Positions 8,316-23,300 of a DNA stretch of 64,000 nucleotides are shown one piece after another. A model generated the notes under the pieces. That model had not been told where the DNA came from. It saw only the letters and a program-made list of their open reading frames with translations, and made no database searches. The position numbers and the translations under genes are program-made. How positions within the stretch are numbered: position 1 is the stretch's first letter; the number at the start of each line of letters is the position of its first letter. This DNA comes from Thioclava sp. JE_KL1. Lineage in GTDB: Bacteria; Pseudomonadota; Alphaproteobacteria; Rhodobacterales; Rhodobacteraceae. The stretch spans positions 62,001-126,000 of the forward strand of contig NZ_WBJS01000001.1 of assembly GCF_009296265.1 (NCBI RefSeq), in the 5' to 3' direction.

Positions 8316-11300
8316 TCAGCCTTTTGCATTGCGCGATTGTTTACCCGTATTGCCTGAATTGCCCCGCGTCGGGGTCGTTGTTGCCGGTTCAGGCTCGGTG
8401 ATCGGTGCAGCAGTCGGCGCTGCGGTGGTATCGCTGGGCGCAGTGTCCGGCGTGGCTGTGTCAGTCGCCGTCTCGGAAGCGGTATCATTCGGGGTGTCCG
8501 GCACAGGGTTGGCCGCGGGCGTGGCGTCCTCAGCCGCGAGGGTCGGGTCCATCCAGGTGGCCGCGTCGCTATCGTCAGCCAACCCGAGGATATGGCCGAA
8601 CTCATGCTTGAGCGCATCGACGAGGTTCAGCCCTTCGCTGCCATCGAGCGACCAGCCATGCCCTGCCCCATCCGCATCGAGCGTGATCGCGCCCTCGGCG
8701 GTATAGCCCAGAAGCGTACCGTCGAGCGAGGCGATAGAAATCTGCACCGCTTCGAGCTTCGCGATCTCTTCGGCGGTCAGGCCCAGTTCCTGCGCGATCT
8801 CGTCGAGCGCCTGCGCACGCGCTGCGGCGAGAAGGTCTTCATCGAGCACCGCACCTTCCGGCGTTTCCGCGACCGAGACCGCATGAAGCGCCTGTGCCGC
8901 CTCGATCGTCAGCGACCAGCTTTCCAGCGTGCCGGTCTTGCGCTTTGCTCCGTCCACGATCTCCAGCGTCCAGACTCCGCCCGACATCTTGCCCTCGAGT
9001 GCCGCCAGATCGCCGACCGGGCGATAGGTCACTCCGTAAGGTGCCGTGGCGCCGGTGATGCTCTCGCCCGCCGCATCGTCGAAGCGCGTGTCGATCGCCG
9101 TGCCATCAAGCGCGGCGAACAGCTCGATCCGCGTGCCGTCCGGTGCGATCAGCGTCACGGTCAGGTCGCTCAGCCGCTCATGGGTCAGGCTCAGCGTCAC
9201 GTCGAGATCGGCGATCACCACATCCGAGCCGACATAGAGGCTCTGGGTGGTCACGCCCTGATCGGCAATCGCGATGGGACCGGCGGAATTGTAGTCGTAG
9301 ATCAGCGAACCGGTGTCGGGCGTGAAATAGGCCGGGTCGTTCGTCGCGAGGCGCACATCGTCGAATCTCGCCGCATCGAAGGCCATCAGACCGACCGCAC
9401 CATCCGCGACCGGGGCGTAGAAGGCATGGCCCAGCACTTCATGGCCGTTGAGCGCGAGGCTGACCGTGCTGCGGGCGAGCGTGATCTCGAGCTTGTTGGA
9501 CTGGCTGCCGTCTATGGCGATGGCGTAGCTCGCGGTTTCCACGAAGCCGTCGCGCTGCGTGTAATAGCCGATCGAGACGCGGTCATTGGCGGCATCGATC
9601 ACGGCGTATTTGTAGCGCCCGTCGGTGTAGCTGTCGAAGACGAAGCCCGCGCGCCCATTCGTTTCAATCTGCGCCGCGATCCGCGTGACGGAAGTCTCCG
9701 CAATCACCAGATCGGACAGCGCGATAGCGGGCACACCTGCAGCGGGCTGGGCATCCAGGGCACCCGCATTGATCTGCCAAGCGGTATCGGTCGCGAAACG
9801 ATCCGCGATCCCGTCCGAGAAGTCCTCGGTCTCATCGAGGGTGAATTCCGGCGGTAGCACCTGCACCGCGATATTGTCGAGCTTGGTCACCGAGTTCTGC
9901 GCGCCGATCCCGACATAGCCCGAGTTCAGCCCGTGGGTGACGCCGTATTGATCGACCCGCGCATCGAAGACATGGGTGAAGTACTCCTGCCCGTCGATCA
10001 CCAGCGTCGCGGTCAGCCCGTTGATCGCGAGCAGCAGGTTATAGGGCGTGTCGGGCTTGGCCTGGACCGGGGTCTGCTCCAGCACGATCCAGCCATCGGC
10101 GGTGCGGATGCCCATCTCGAACTTGTCGGTCGAGATGTTCACACCGGCGAATTTGAAGTCGGTCGGCGACTGGTAGTCGAAGATCAGGTAGGCGTTCGAC
10201 TTCAGGCCCGCCGTGGGTTTGCCGCCGACGATGGTCGCCTTCATCTCGAAATAGCTGGGCAGCGCGTCGCCGATATAGAAGACCGAGACCGCATCGCCGC
10301 CGAGCGTTTCCGGGCTCACCGCGAAGGCGCCGCCCTCGACCGTCCAGACCCCGCTATCGGCGGCGAAGCCCTGCGCATCCTTGCCGCCGCCATTGCCGTT
10401 GAAATCGGCCGAGCGCAGCACGTCACGGCGACCGCCCGGAATATTGCCCGGCTGCGGATCGTTCGGCGCGCCGGTCTGATCCTGCCACGCATCGTCCTTC
10501 TGCATCACCAGACCCAGCTCGCCCCACGGCTCGCCGTTGCGGTCGGCGTTGTAGTCACCGGTATCGGCGGCGCGGGTCGGATCGGCGCCGTCGGAGGCCG
10601 AGAGATCGTAGAGATACTCCTGGATCTGCGGGGCCAGCGCGCGGGAGATCGTGAAGGCCCCGAAGGGTGCGAAGGGCACGATGTAGCTGTTGAACTCGCC
10701 CACCCAGTCGATCAGGCGGTCGCCACCGGTATTGCCGATCATGATGTCGCGACCGGCACCGCCATAGACGATGTCCTCATAACTCGAGGACGTGTCGGGC
10801 GTATCGTTCGCCCCCAGGGCCGAGCCATCCGCGTCGCGGGTATGGTCGTCATCGACATCGATCAGATCGTCGCCCCATCCGCCATAGACATGGTCGCGCC
10901 CGGTGCCGCCGACGAGCCAGTCATTGCCCAGATCGCCGAAGATCACGTCGTTGCCGTCGCTATAGACCGGGCTGCCATCCTGCTCGAGCGTGCCGACCTG
11001 CGGCGCACCCGGATCGGCCGGATCGAAGCTCGCGAAGAAGGTCAGACCGTCGGTTGCCTCGGAGAGCGAGACGTAATGGCCAGCGGCGTCGATCACGATC
11101 ACATCGCGCGGGTTGTATTCGTCATAGGCCGCGAACTCGCCCGCGTAGAAGGCGTTGTAGCCCAGCGCATTGCCCTGCGTGGCCGTGGGATCGGCGGACC
11201 AGAACGGCACCGTGTAATCCGAGCGCACCAGCACGCCCGCCACACCCGGCGCCAGCGCGTCGTTCGGATAGGCGAGATACCAGGCCTCGGCCAGCGCCTC

Positions 11301-14300
11301 GGCGCCCGAGACCAGATCGTCGCCCGCGCCGCCATGCAGGAAGTCGTCGCCCAGACCGCCATAGATGATGTCGTCGGCATAGGCCGGGTCCTGCAGCGGA
11401 TCGTCGGTCTGGCCATCGGCGGTCAGGAAGAAGGGCGTCAGATTCACGGTCTTCTTCAGCGCGCCTTGGACGTTGATATCGGCCTGCTGGATCTTGCCCG
11501 GGGTCGAGATCGTCTGCGGGCTGACCGGCGCGACACCGTAGAGCGGCTCGCCATAGCCACGATCGTTGCGCGAGGTCCAGATGCGGCCATCGTCGCCCAG
11601 CACGCCGTCCTGATCGGTGCCGCCCGAGATCCAGTCATGGCCCCAGCCGCCGATCAGATCATCGTCCTGACCTTCGCCATAGAGCACGTCATTGCCGCGC
11701 ATGCCGTAGATCGCGTCGTCGCCGCCCTCGCCGTGGATCTCATCCGCGCCGCCATTGTCGGCCAGCGCATCCGCGCCCCAGACATCCGGGCCGCCGGTGT
11801 GATAATCGAGCAGCTCGACCGCGCGCACCACCAACCAGGCGTCGGAATGATCCGCGCCGCCGATGGAAGTGCCCGAGGCCCGCGCCGGATCGAGCGTGTC
11901 GTAGTTGAAGCCGAGGAAGCCGATCGCACCCACCAGACGCAGGATGCGGCCATTGTCGCCAAGGATCACATCGGCGTCGCGGGCATGGGCATTGGCGCCG
12001 CTCTGACCGTAATCGTTGCGGCTCAGCGTCACCGGATCGCCCTGCCCGCCGAAGAGCATATCCGCGCCGTCGGGACGGAAGGTCTCGTCGACATTCGCCG
12101 TTGCCAGCAGATCGAGGCTGAAGCCCTCACCGGTCGCGCGCGCATCATGGATGTAGAGATCCGAGGAGCCGCCGATGACGTCGTCCTGCCCCAGCCCGCC
12201 GAAGACGATGTCGTCGCCACCATTGGCCTCGATATAGTCGTCGCCGTCGCGCGCCGCGTCGATGCTGCGGGTCGGGTTCACGCTGAGCGTGCCGTCGGAG
12301 AGGCGCGTGGCGTAGCCGTCATCGGTTGCGTCATAGGCGGTGGTGAGCGCAAGGCCGCGGAACGTGGCCGAGCCGTCGCCCTGGATCGCATCGTCGCCAA
12401 GCTGACCGAAGATCACATCGTCATCCGCGCCGCCTGCGAGGTAATCCGCGCCATAGAGGTCGGTCCGGGTCGCTTCGTTCGCGTCGGTGTGATCGAAGAG
12501 GGAGATCAGCCGCTCTTCCACGCCGGTCGGGTTGGTCTGTGCCGTGTTCCCTGCGTTCGAGCCGGTGCCGTCATCGGCAGCGTCATAGATCGTCAGCGTG
12601 CCATCGGCGAGCATCCGGAAGCGCAGGCTCTCGGCCGCATCAGTGCGGATCACGATGCCATTGTCGCCAAGGATCACGTCGTTATCGGTCGCATTCGGGT
12701 CGAGCGCCTGCGCGTCCAGATCGAACCAGGCGCTGATCACCGGGCGATCCTCGAACAGTACCGCACCATTGCCGTCGATACGGTCCGCGCCATCATCGCC
12801 GCCCGGACGGTTATGCCCCCCGATCAGATCATCGTCGCCGTTGCCGCCATAGATCACATCGGCGCCCTGCTGGCCCAGCACGATATCCGCGCCATCCTCG
12901 GCGAAGATCATGTCGCGCCCGCCGCCGTCGTTCTCGCTGCGCAGGATCGAGTAGAAGTCGAACTGCGTGGTCAGCTCGGTCAGGTTCAGCGGCAGCAGGT
13001 CGGCATCCACGCCACCGCCCGGCTGCGCCACGATCCGACCGTGATCGCCGAAGACCAGATCGTTGCCCGCGCCTGCGAAGATCGTGTCATCCGCCGTGCC
13101 GCCGATGATGAAGTCGCGGCCCGCGCCGGTGGCGATCAGATCGTTGCCGCCGATCATCGCACCGGTCGCCGCATAGCGGTCCTCGGTGGTCGCGATCTCG
13201 TCGATATCGGAGGCGTCATAGTCGAGGCCCACCCAGTCGATGAAGCCGGTATCGCCGATCACGATATTGCCCGCGTCATGCAACGTGGTCGCTGTGTCGG
13301 TCGCGGCATAGACCTCGTCGATCTTCACGTTGATCGCATCGCCGCCCGCCCCGCCGAGCACGATATCGTAGCCGATGCCCGCAAGGATCACGTCATCGCC
13401 GCCAACCTCGGGCGCGGTGGTCTCGATTCGGCCCAGCGTGATCGCTTGGGTGCCGAAGCGCGGCGCGTTGTCCGTCGCGGCCACGATCCGGCCGTTGTCG
13501 CCCAGCACGATATTGTCGCCCTGGCTCGCGTTCACGTAATCGCCCGAGATGACGGTCTCGCCATCGCCCCAATCGACGCTCAGAGCCCCGCCGTCGACGC
13601 CCGCGATGACGATATCGTCGCCGCCGCCGGTCACGATCCAGTCGGCCCCGCCGATCGCCTCGGCGGTCGAGGCGATCTCGTCGATGTCGGAGGCATCGCC
13701 ATCCGCCTTGACCCAGTCGATATAGCCATTGTCGCCAAGGACGATATTGCCCGCATCGCGCAGGGTCGTATCGCCCAAGGCGACGTCATAGACCTCGCCC
13801 TCGGCCACGCGGATCACGTCACCCGCCGTGCCGCCCAGCACGATATCGAAGCCGATGCCCGCAAGGATCACGTCATCGCCGCCGATCTCGGGCGTGGTGG
13901 TCTCGATCCGGCCGAGCGTGATCGGCTGCGTGCCGAAGCGCGGCGCATCATCCGTGGCGGCCACGATCCGACCGTTGTCGCCCAGCACGATATTGTCGCC
14001 CTGGCCCGCATCGACATAGTCGCCCGCGATCTGCTGCCCTTCGGCAAGGATCGTCGCGGCGATGGTTTCGCGGTCGCGCGAGCGGGTGCCGTCGATCAGC
14101 GCGTCGAGGATCGTCTCGCCATCTTCACCGGCGAGCACGATATCGTCGCCTAGACCCGTCACGATCCGGTCGGAGCCGCCATAGGTCTCGGCGGTGGTGG
14201 CGATCTCGTCGATATCGGTGCGGTCGCCGTCAGCCGAGACGTAGTCGATGAAGCCGCTGTCGCCGATTACGATATCCATGCCGCTATCGGTCGCGCCGTC

Positions 14301-17300
14301 GGTGGTGATCGTGTCGCCGTTGACGCCGCCCAGCACGATATCGTCGCCGCCAAGCGTGGTGATCGTGTCCGCACCGCCGATGGTGGGGTCGATCGTGTAG
14401 ATCAGCGTCGGCGCGACATCCGTGCCGTCATTGACGTGATCCGGGCCGCCCGAGCCGAGCTTGAGCGCATAGCCCGTGCCATCCGCGGTGAGGTAGTCGA
14501 TCCGACCGCGATCGCCGAAGACGATGTCATTCGCGAGACCCGAGGTGATGCGGTCGTCGCCCTGCCCGCCGAAGATGATCAGCGGCAGCGTGCTGAGGGC
14601 TGCATCGACGATGTCGTCATCGGCGAATTCCAGATAGTCGCGGGCGTAGCCCCAGTCGGGCGCGTAATTCGCATCATGCGGGCCTTGGGTGTTGAGCACG
14701 AAGGCCCCGTCCTCACCCGCCTGCAGGTCGACGGTCACGTCGTCATTGCCCAGACCAGTGTTGAGAACCGTCAGCTCGCGGCCGCCTTCGATATCGCGCG
14801 CATGGGTGCCGTCGATGGCGATCGCATCCGCGCCGAAGCCGGTCCAGTAGGTGATGCCGCCGAGGAAGTTGCCCGCCGCATCCGCGCCATAGGTGATCGG
14901 CGCGGGCGCGATGCCGACGACGAAGATCTCGTTGACGCTCGACAGCTCGGTATCGTCGCCCCAGGCGGCGGCGGCTTCCAGCGCGGCATCGCGGTCATCG
15001 GTGATCTCAGCGCGGAGATCGGTGGTGCCGTCGCCCTGCACCGTCGCCTCATCCGAGATCATCAGCTTGTGGCGGCCGGTGCCCGCTTCGATGTTGAGCA
15101 TGCCTTCGATGTTCAGCAGATGGCCGGTCAGGAAGGTCGTATCGGTGTCGAGCCCGAAGCCCGCCTCGGAGGAGACATAGATCCGCTCGTCGCCCGCGCC
15201 GAGGGTCAGCGTGGTATGGGCCGTGGTGCCGCGCACGTTGATCACGTCATTGCCCGCGCCCATCCCGATCTCGAGATATTCGACACGGTAGTAATCGACA
15301 CCGTCCATCCGGGTCTCAAGCTTGGCCAGATCGGTCTGGATGCCCAGCGGGCCGAGCAGATAGTCGAGCGCCGGATCGCCGCCATTGACCACGACCGAGA
15401 TCCGCTCGCCCGAGCGCGAGGTGATCACCAGCACCGTGCCCTCGACATGGGCGATGATGTTCGGGCCCTGGGCATCCATGATCTGAGCCGCCAGCGCCGC
15501 AGCCACATCCGCCGCCGTGTCGCCGGCCAGCGCGGTATAGGCGAAGCTCGACAGTGCGAAGTCGCCCAGGAACGCATCGTCGAAGAGCGGCGTCGCCAGA
15601 TCGGTCAGATCGATCGTGAAGGTGTCGCCCGCGCTCGGCTCGGCGATATCGATGCGCGCCTCCAGCACATCGCCCGCCAGACCGCGCGTATCGACAGCCT
15701 CGACCGTGGTCTGGGCCAGCGCGCCCTGGAAGGTCAGGTAGATCGTGTCGCCGAAGCGGTCGACCGCGAAGTTCTTGGTGTAGGGCAGGAACGGACGGCT
15801 GTTATTCGGGTTCAGGATCGGCTCTATGATCGCGGCGATCTCTTCGGCCGTCGCGTCATAGGCGATCGGGTCGGAGATGCGCAGATCCATGTTGCCCAGC
15901 ACATCCGGCACCATGAAGGCCAGCGTGAAGGTGCCGCCCTCGGCTGCGATGGTGATCGCCTGCATCTGGTTCAGGCCCGGATCGGTGGTGCCCTTGATGA
16001 CTTCGGTGACCTCGATATTGGCGGAGGTGTTCGCATCGCTGGTGATGCCGCTCGCATCGACGATCAGGTCGGGCAGATCGACGCCGCCGGTCGGGCCGCC
16101 GAAGATGACGGTGTAGATATAGCCGCTATCGGTCGCCTCGACGCTCACCTCGGCATCGGTGCCGTAATCGGCAAAGACCGTGTCGATCGCGGCCTTCATC
16201 GCTGCCGCATCCGCGTCGAAGGCCACCGTGACCGGCGTGCCATCCGGCAGCGCCAGCGTGAAGCTGCCGCCGGTGCCGCGGGTCTCGATCTGGATACGCT
16301 CGGCCACCGAGGGCATATCGAGCCCGGCCACGCGCGCGCCGTCCAGCACGAGGACATTGTCGTTCAGATCGGCGCTGTCATCGAGGAACAGACGGTCGTT
16401 CTCGCCCGCGCCCATATCGACGATCAGCAGACCGGTGATCTGGTCGACCACGCCCTGATCGGAGCCGACATAGACCTGATCGTCACCGTTGCCGGTGCGG
16501 ATGATCGTGTGACCGGCAGTGGTCTTCACATAGATCACGTCATTGCCGTCGGCGCTGTCGATGATGGTCTTGCCGCGATGGGTGCTCTCGACCGTGAAGG
16601 TATCCACGTTGCGGCCCAGACGGATGTCGACCACTTCGAGGCCGGTATAGCTGACGCCGCCCGCGATCAGCTCGCCGCCGATATAGGTGTCGCCGCCCAT
16701 GCCCAGACCCGAGAGATGGTTCTCGGTCAGCACGCCGCTGTCGATGGCCGGGCTCTCGTTGTTGAAGACGGTGAGCGTGTCGATCTGCTCGGCCTCGTCC
16801 ACGCGCAGGTTCGGATTGACCGGCGCATAGGTGATCAGCGCACCCGGATCGGTGTCGAACCCTTCCGGCGGCGTGCTTTCCAGCACCATCTGGCTGCCCG
16901 AGACGACCGGCGCATAGACCGAGGAGATCCGCGCCGCCAACCCTTGGGTGACCGAGGCGAAGCTGCCATCGGAGGTGACCGAAGCCGGGGTGGCCGCACC
17001 GTCGATCGTCAGAGCCCAGGTCGCGCCACTCACCGGCGGCTGGATGAGGTGGAACGCGGCCGCGGTCCAGTGGATATTCGCGTCGTTATAGAGGCTCTGC
17101 ACCGGCGCGCCGCCGATGGTCGAGGTCAGGCCCGCATAGGTGGTCACCGCGATGTCGAAGGCGGCTGCATCTGCGCGCTTCACATGCAGGCGGGTCTCGC
17201 CCAGCAGGTTCACCGTCGCCACCGCTTCATATTCGGCTGAAGCGTCGATCAGCGCGGCCAGTTCGCGCAGCACGATCGAGCGGTAGGCGTGCTCGGTATC

Positions 17301-20300
17301 CGGCGTGTAGCTGAAGTCGGTGCCGTCGAGCGTCACGGTCACGGTCTCGAAGGCGGTCACATCGCCTGCCAGATCGACCGAAGCGGTCAGCCAGTCGATC
17401 AGCGACAGGTCGCTCTGATCGGGGGTGCCGAAGAACCAGACATAGCCCGCCTCGACCGCATCCTGCGCACCGACCATCAGCGTGAGCGTCATGCCCGCAT
17501 CGTTGACGAGCGAGAGGATGTCTTCCGAGACGCTCGCGACATCGACACGGCCGCTCAGCGTGCCATCGGGGTCGATGGTCGCGATGTCGTAGATCGTGGC
17601 GGTGTCGTTGATGCGCGGATCGAAGCCCGGACGCTCGCCGTAATCGCCGTTCACATGGGTCAGCTCTTCGGGATCGATGGTGATCACGGTGCCGCCACCG
17701 GTCACCGTCCCGGTCACGCCATCAGCGAGCGGAATGTTCGTCTCGCCCGGCAGCAGCACCGGCACGCGCAGCGACACGTCGGTATCGCTCTCGCCGCCAA
17801 TGATCGAGACCGGGCCGCGGATCGAGTTCACGCGGTCGTTGAAGGCGCCGAAGACCTGCGCGTCGCCACCATCCACGATCGTATCGTCGATCGCGATAAC
17901 GGTGACCTGCTGCGGGGTCATCCAGTTGGTGTTATCGAACTCGACGAACTGACGCGCCGCGATCTCGCCCGCCTTCTGACCGCTGACCGAGGCCGAGGCT
18001 GCGTAATCCGCCGCCGGATCGGCCAGTTCGCGGATCGAGATCACGCGACCGTCGACGATCACCTCATAGGCGCGCGGATCGCCATTCGCGGTGGCCGCAT
18101 CATTCGCGAGATTGATCTGGGCGCCCAGGGCCGCCGCGATATTCGACAGCGACTGACCGGCGCTCACGGTATGCGAGAAGCTCTGGTCGTCGAAGTTGAC
18201 CGTCCAGACCTCACCCGCCGCAGGCACGCCCATCATCTCGAATTCGAGGACATTGGCGAAGTTGAAGTCCTGCACGGTGCGGGTGTCGATGCTGCCCTGG
18301 CTGTCGCCCGCGATGCCGACCTCGACGAAGAAGCGGGTGAAGCTCGCGCTGGCATCGACCGAGATTTCAATCGCACCATCGGCGGTCAGCGTGGCGTTAT
18401 AGCCGGAGGCGCCATTGATCGCGTCGATCAGGCCTGCCGCCACCGCATCCAGATCGTCGCCCGCCTGCACGGTGTAGCTGACCGTCTGGGCACCCGCGCG
18501 GAGGTCCACATCGTTGAACAGGGTGACCTGCCAGGTCTCACCCGCGACCGCCTCGCCTGCCAGCGACAGGGCTGCAAGCGGCGCTGCGACCTGAACCTGC
18601 ACGAGTTCGTTCTCGCCGAAGTTCGCATCGGCGTTGAACGCCTCTTGCGAATTGTAGGTGCGGGTCGGCAGCGGGGTTACATCGACGCGGACCGTGTTGT
18701 CGCCGCTCAGCGCACCGGTCAGCACAACCGAGAAGCTGTCCACGACCTGCACATCGCCCGGCGCACGCTCGGCCAGATCGGTCGAGCCGCCGGTCTGGAT
18801 GATCTCCACCGTCGGCGCGTCGTCATCGAGCACGGTGACGTCGAGCGGCGCGGGCGCGAGATTGTCGCCGTTGCTGCCCACGACGTAGCTGTAGGGCGTG
18901 AATTGCTGCGCGAGTTCGGCATTGGTGATGTTGGTGCCGATCTCATAGGCGAGGCTCGTGCCCTCGGGGATGACGATCGGGGTCATCGGCGCCGCGAAGG
19001 CGATGCGGGCAAGTTGCCAATGGGTCTGCGACTTCACCGCATCCGCGCTGACATAGGCGCCGCCGGTCCGGGTGTTCGCCGCGTCGGGGCTCGTCTTGCG
19101 CAGCACTTCGATCGAGAAGGCCTCGATGCCGCCCGCGCCCGGGGTGCGGAAGATGAAGATCTCGCCCAGATCGTAGCTCGGCGGCGTCAGGCTCGCATCG
19201 CTCGCGATTGCGATCGAGGCGTCTTCGCTGTCGAGCGGCAGCAGCGAGAAGGCCGTGGCCGAGCTCAGCGTGATCGCGCCATTGGCATCGACCACCGCCG
19301 TGATCCCGAGATTGGCCGCGTTGATCTGCGCCGCGAGTTCTTCGGAGATGCCCGCGATCCCGCCCAGCTCGTCGCCCGATTGCGAGGTGTAGCTGATCAG
19401 CTGACCATCGACGAGAATGGTCCAGGTCTTCGCCCCCGCATTGGAGTAGATCGCACCTTCGACCGAGGGCAGCAGCGTCGCTTGCAGATAGCCCGCCGAG
19501 GCCGAGTAATCGGCGCCCGCGAACTGCGCGACCAGCTTGTTGACGATGTCGCTCATGGTGTCGCCGAACTCGGCGGTCGCCTGCACCTGCAGCCCGTCGA
19601 GCTTGATGATCCAGGTCGCGCCATCGACCAGAGTGCCATCTGCGGCCAGCGTGCCGTCGGCCAGCGACGCGCCGAGGCGGAAGGCCACGATGTCATAGGC
19701 GCGCTTGCTGGTGGCCGCATCGACGCTCAGCTCATCGCTCGAGAACTCGAACGCGTCGCCCGAGATCGAGACATAGATGTCGTCGGTGGGCGTGAAGAGA
19801 TAGCCGGACGCGAGATCTCTGGTTTCAATGAGCAGCTTGAAGGAGACGCCCGCAGCAGCCGCGATGCTGCGCGTGGCACCCGTGCCCGTCATCGTTGCAG
19901 CCTGCTCGGCGTCGGCGTTTACCAGCGTCGCGAAGGCATCTGCGATATCCGTGGCCGTCGCGGTCTGATCGAGGCGTGCATCGACGACGATCGTGCCCTC
20001 GATCACGGTCGAGAGATCCGCCACCACTTCGCCGATCCCGACGCCGACCACATAGTCGATGCCGCCCAGCGTGAACGTGTAGATTTCGAACACATCCGTA
20101 TTCGGGCGCAGGATCGTCAGATCGGCAGCGGTATAGAGCACCTCGGCGCTGCGCGGCTGGCTGATATCGCGGTTGATATTCGCCGCGACCCCGCCGGCCA
20201 CATCCGCATAGGTCGCACCAAGGAAGGCATCGCGCGTGTCTTCGAAGATCGTGGGCTGGATACGGGCGTAATGCACGCCCTCGTCGGCGCTGTCGTTCAC

Positions 20301-23300
20301 CGCGGTGATCGTCACGAATTTCGCGGCATTCCAGTTGGAGCCGTCGAAGTTCACGACATTCGAGGACAGCGTCACATTGCCATCGACCGCGAAGTTCACT
20401 TGCACCGGGCCGGTCGGCGCGCGGCTCAGCATCACGGCGAAGCGGTCATTCGCGGCAAGCGCTGCGGCCTCGGCCACGATCGTGTCGCCCGCGAGATCGA
20501 TGGCCGAGGAGTCGTCGACCGGGAAGATCAGCAGCTCGGCCACTTCATCGTCGATCACATCAACCAGCATGTTCGGCACGGCGAGATTGTCGAAGCCGGT
20601 ATCGTCGGCGCGGCTGTCGCCTTGGGTCACGGTATGGCGCAGCTGGACGATGCCGCGACCCTCGGCCACCAGATCGTTGATCGCGGTGACGGTCACGTAT
20701 TGCGGCGTATCCCAGTTGGCCGCCGTGAAGTGCAGCACCGTGCCTGAGGCCGAGCCGTTGACCAGCACGCCCTCGGCGCCCGCGGCGACATCGCCCTCGG
20801 TGCCGAGCGTCGGCGAGATCGTGATGTAGACGTCTTCGTCCGGCGCACGCGACAGCGCAATCGCGTAACGGGTGACGGACATGGTCGGATCGGCCGTCGC
20901 TGCCTCGAAGACGCGCAGCACGCTGGAGCCCGCCTCACCATCGGCGTTGAAGAAGACCAGATCGGGCGCGTCATTGTCCTTGATCTGCGAGACCGGATCC
21001 TGCGCCCAGATCGCCTGATAGCGCGGATCGGTGCTGTCGACCGTGGTCTGGATCAGGCCGCTGTGACCGTTGAGACCGTTCGACACGACGGTGATCGCGC
21101 CGCCCTCGGTGACGCCGTCGAGATCGGAGCCGCCAAGGTTCACGCTATCCGAGCCCAGTCCGCCCACGATCTCCAGCAGCACGCCCTCGGAGGTGCTCTC
21201 GATGAAGAAGGTGTCGTTGCCCTGCAGCGCATCGACCACCAGCTTCTCCATCCCCGTGTAGGAGATGAAGAGCCCGCCGCCATAGACGCCGTCTTTGGTG
21301 ATGACGTAATCGTCGCCCATCTCGGTGCCGATCACGGTCATCGTGTCGAAACCGTCGCCGCCATCGATGCGGACCGGCGCGTTCACCGCGTATTGGATGA
21401 AGTCGGCACCCTGCCCGCCATTGATGTTGGTGAAGGGCGCGGCCGGGTCGTTCGGGTCGACGCGGACGAAGGAGCGGACCTGGAACGTGTCGTCGTCGGC
21501 CTCGCCATAGAGGAACAGCTCGGCCTTGTTGGAATAGACGGTGAAGCTGTCCTCGCCGTCGCCGCCACGGATCGTGGTGTCGAAGCTGACGCCGTTCGAC
21601 AGGAAGCCGACGGTGACCTGCGTGGTCTCGTAATAGTCGATGCCGCTCAGGCCGTTATAGGGGTTCTGCTCGTCGCGGAAGGAGGCGAAGAGCTGGCCGA
21701 TCTGGAACGTGTCGTCGCCCGCATCGCCGAAGGCCTGAACGCCCGCGAGCGTGTCGTCGAAGACGAAGAGGTCATTGCCCGCGCGCCCGAAGACCCGCAG
21801 ATCAGCGTCGATGGCGGAGTTGTATTCCACCCGCTCGACCACGGTGTTGAGGATCGTGCCGTCCTCGGTGATCGGCAGCGCCGCGACCACGCCCACATCG
21901 AGGTCCTGGTTGGCGCGGAACAGGAACAGGTCGCGCCCGTCCGTGCCGCGGATTTCGGCGCGGTCGATGCCGTCGAAGGCGGTGCCGGTGTCGAGGATGC
22001 GGATCGTGGAGTTGCCCGCGCTGGCCAGACCGATGTCATAGAGATCGCTGCCCGCCTGACCGTCGATATCCAGCTCGAACCCGTCGATGCCGTTGAGGAA
22101 GGTCTGGGTGCCGTCAGCGTAGTAGTTGACCTGCACCAGATCGTTGCCTGCGCCGAGGTTGAGGAAGGTGCGGCCCGAGATCTTCTCGATGGTGATCGCA
22201 TCCGAAGTGGCATCGCCGGTCGCGGTCTCGTCGCCGGTATTCAGCGTGGTGATGCCCGCATGGGTGTCGGAGACGTGGAAGCCGTTATTGCCGTTGCTGA
22301 GCGACAGCTCCAGCTCCTCGAAGCCCGCATAGACCACGCCCAGCGTCATGCCGAGGCCGACGATCTCCGTGCCGCTGAGATAGCCGCCCTGATCGGGCAG
22401 CGTATCGCCCGCGTCGGACACGATCAGCGTGTCGCCATGGTTCACGATGGTGCCGTCGACCGTGTAGGTGACCGGATCGTTCGCGCCCGCATCGATCGTC
22501 AGGTAGCCGAAGAGGATCGCGTTCAGCGTGCCGTCATTGGCCAGCGGCGTGTCGGGGTCGTCATCGGTGACGGTGACCGCATCGTCGCCCGCGCCGGTGT
22601 CGATCGTGGTCGGGCCGTTGATCGCGAAGACCTTGATGATATCGGCGCCGTCGCGGGTCTCGAGCGTGGTCACGTCGCGCTTGCCGGTCGACTTGAGGGT
22701 GACGTCGTTCACACCGTCGCCCAGATCGACATTGACGTTTTCGAGCGCGATGTAGCGGATGCCCGCAGTCGCAGCGGTGAAGCCATCCACGAAGATGAAG
22801 CCCTCGACCGCCGTGCGATCTTCCAGCCCGATCACCCCGGTGGTCGCGCCGGTATTGCCGCTGTCGTCGATGTTGAGCGTGTCATTGCCGCGATCGGCGA
22901 GGATCGGGCCGCTATAGGTGTCATAGGCGTCGATCTGGATCAGCGCGGCGATGCCCGAGAGCGTGCCGCCCAGCGGGGCCGTGCCCGGCTCGGACGAGGC
23001 GGCGGAGCCGATGTTGATCACGTCGTCGCCGATGCCGCTGTTGATGTAGATCGGCAGATCGGTCGCGGTGACCGCGATCACGTCGGCGCCTTCGCGGGTA
23101 TCGACTTCGATCACGTCGAGATTGGTGTGATCGATGCTGACGGCAGCCGCGCCCAGCACCTTGTTCGCCGCATTGGTGTAGCGCGAGGCGGCCATCAGGC
23201 CCACCGACATCGCGACATAGTCGTCGCCCTGCGAGCCCAGATAGACCAGCTTGTCCGCGTCGGTCGTGCTGCTGTCGGTGATATGAACGGTGAAGCCCGA

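Noticed and set aside
13200-14160. CRISPR-like periodic repeats
   Set aside because: The 480-base unit is coding, in frame, and has no short repeat/spacer pattern.
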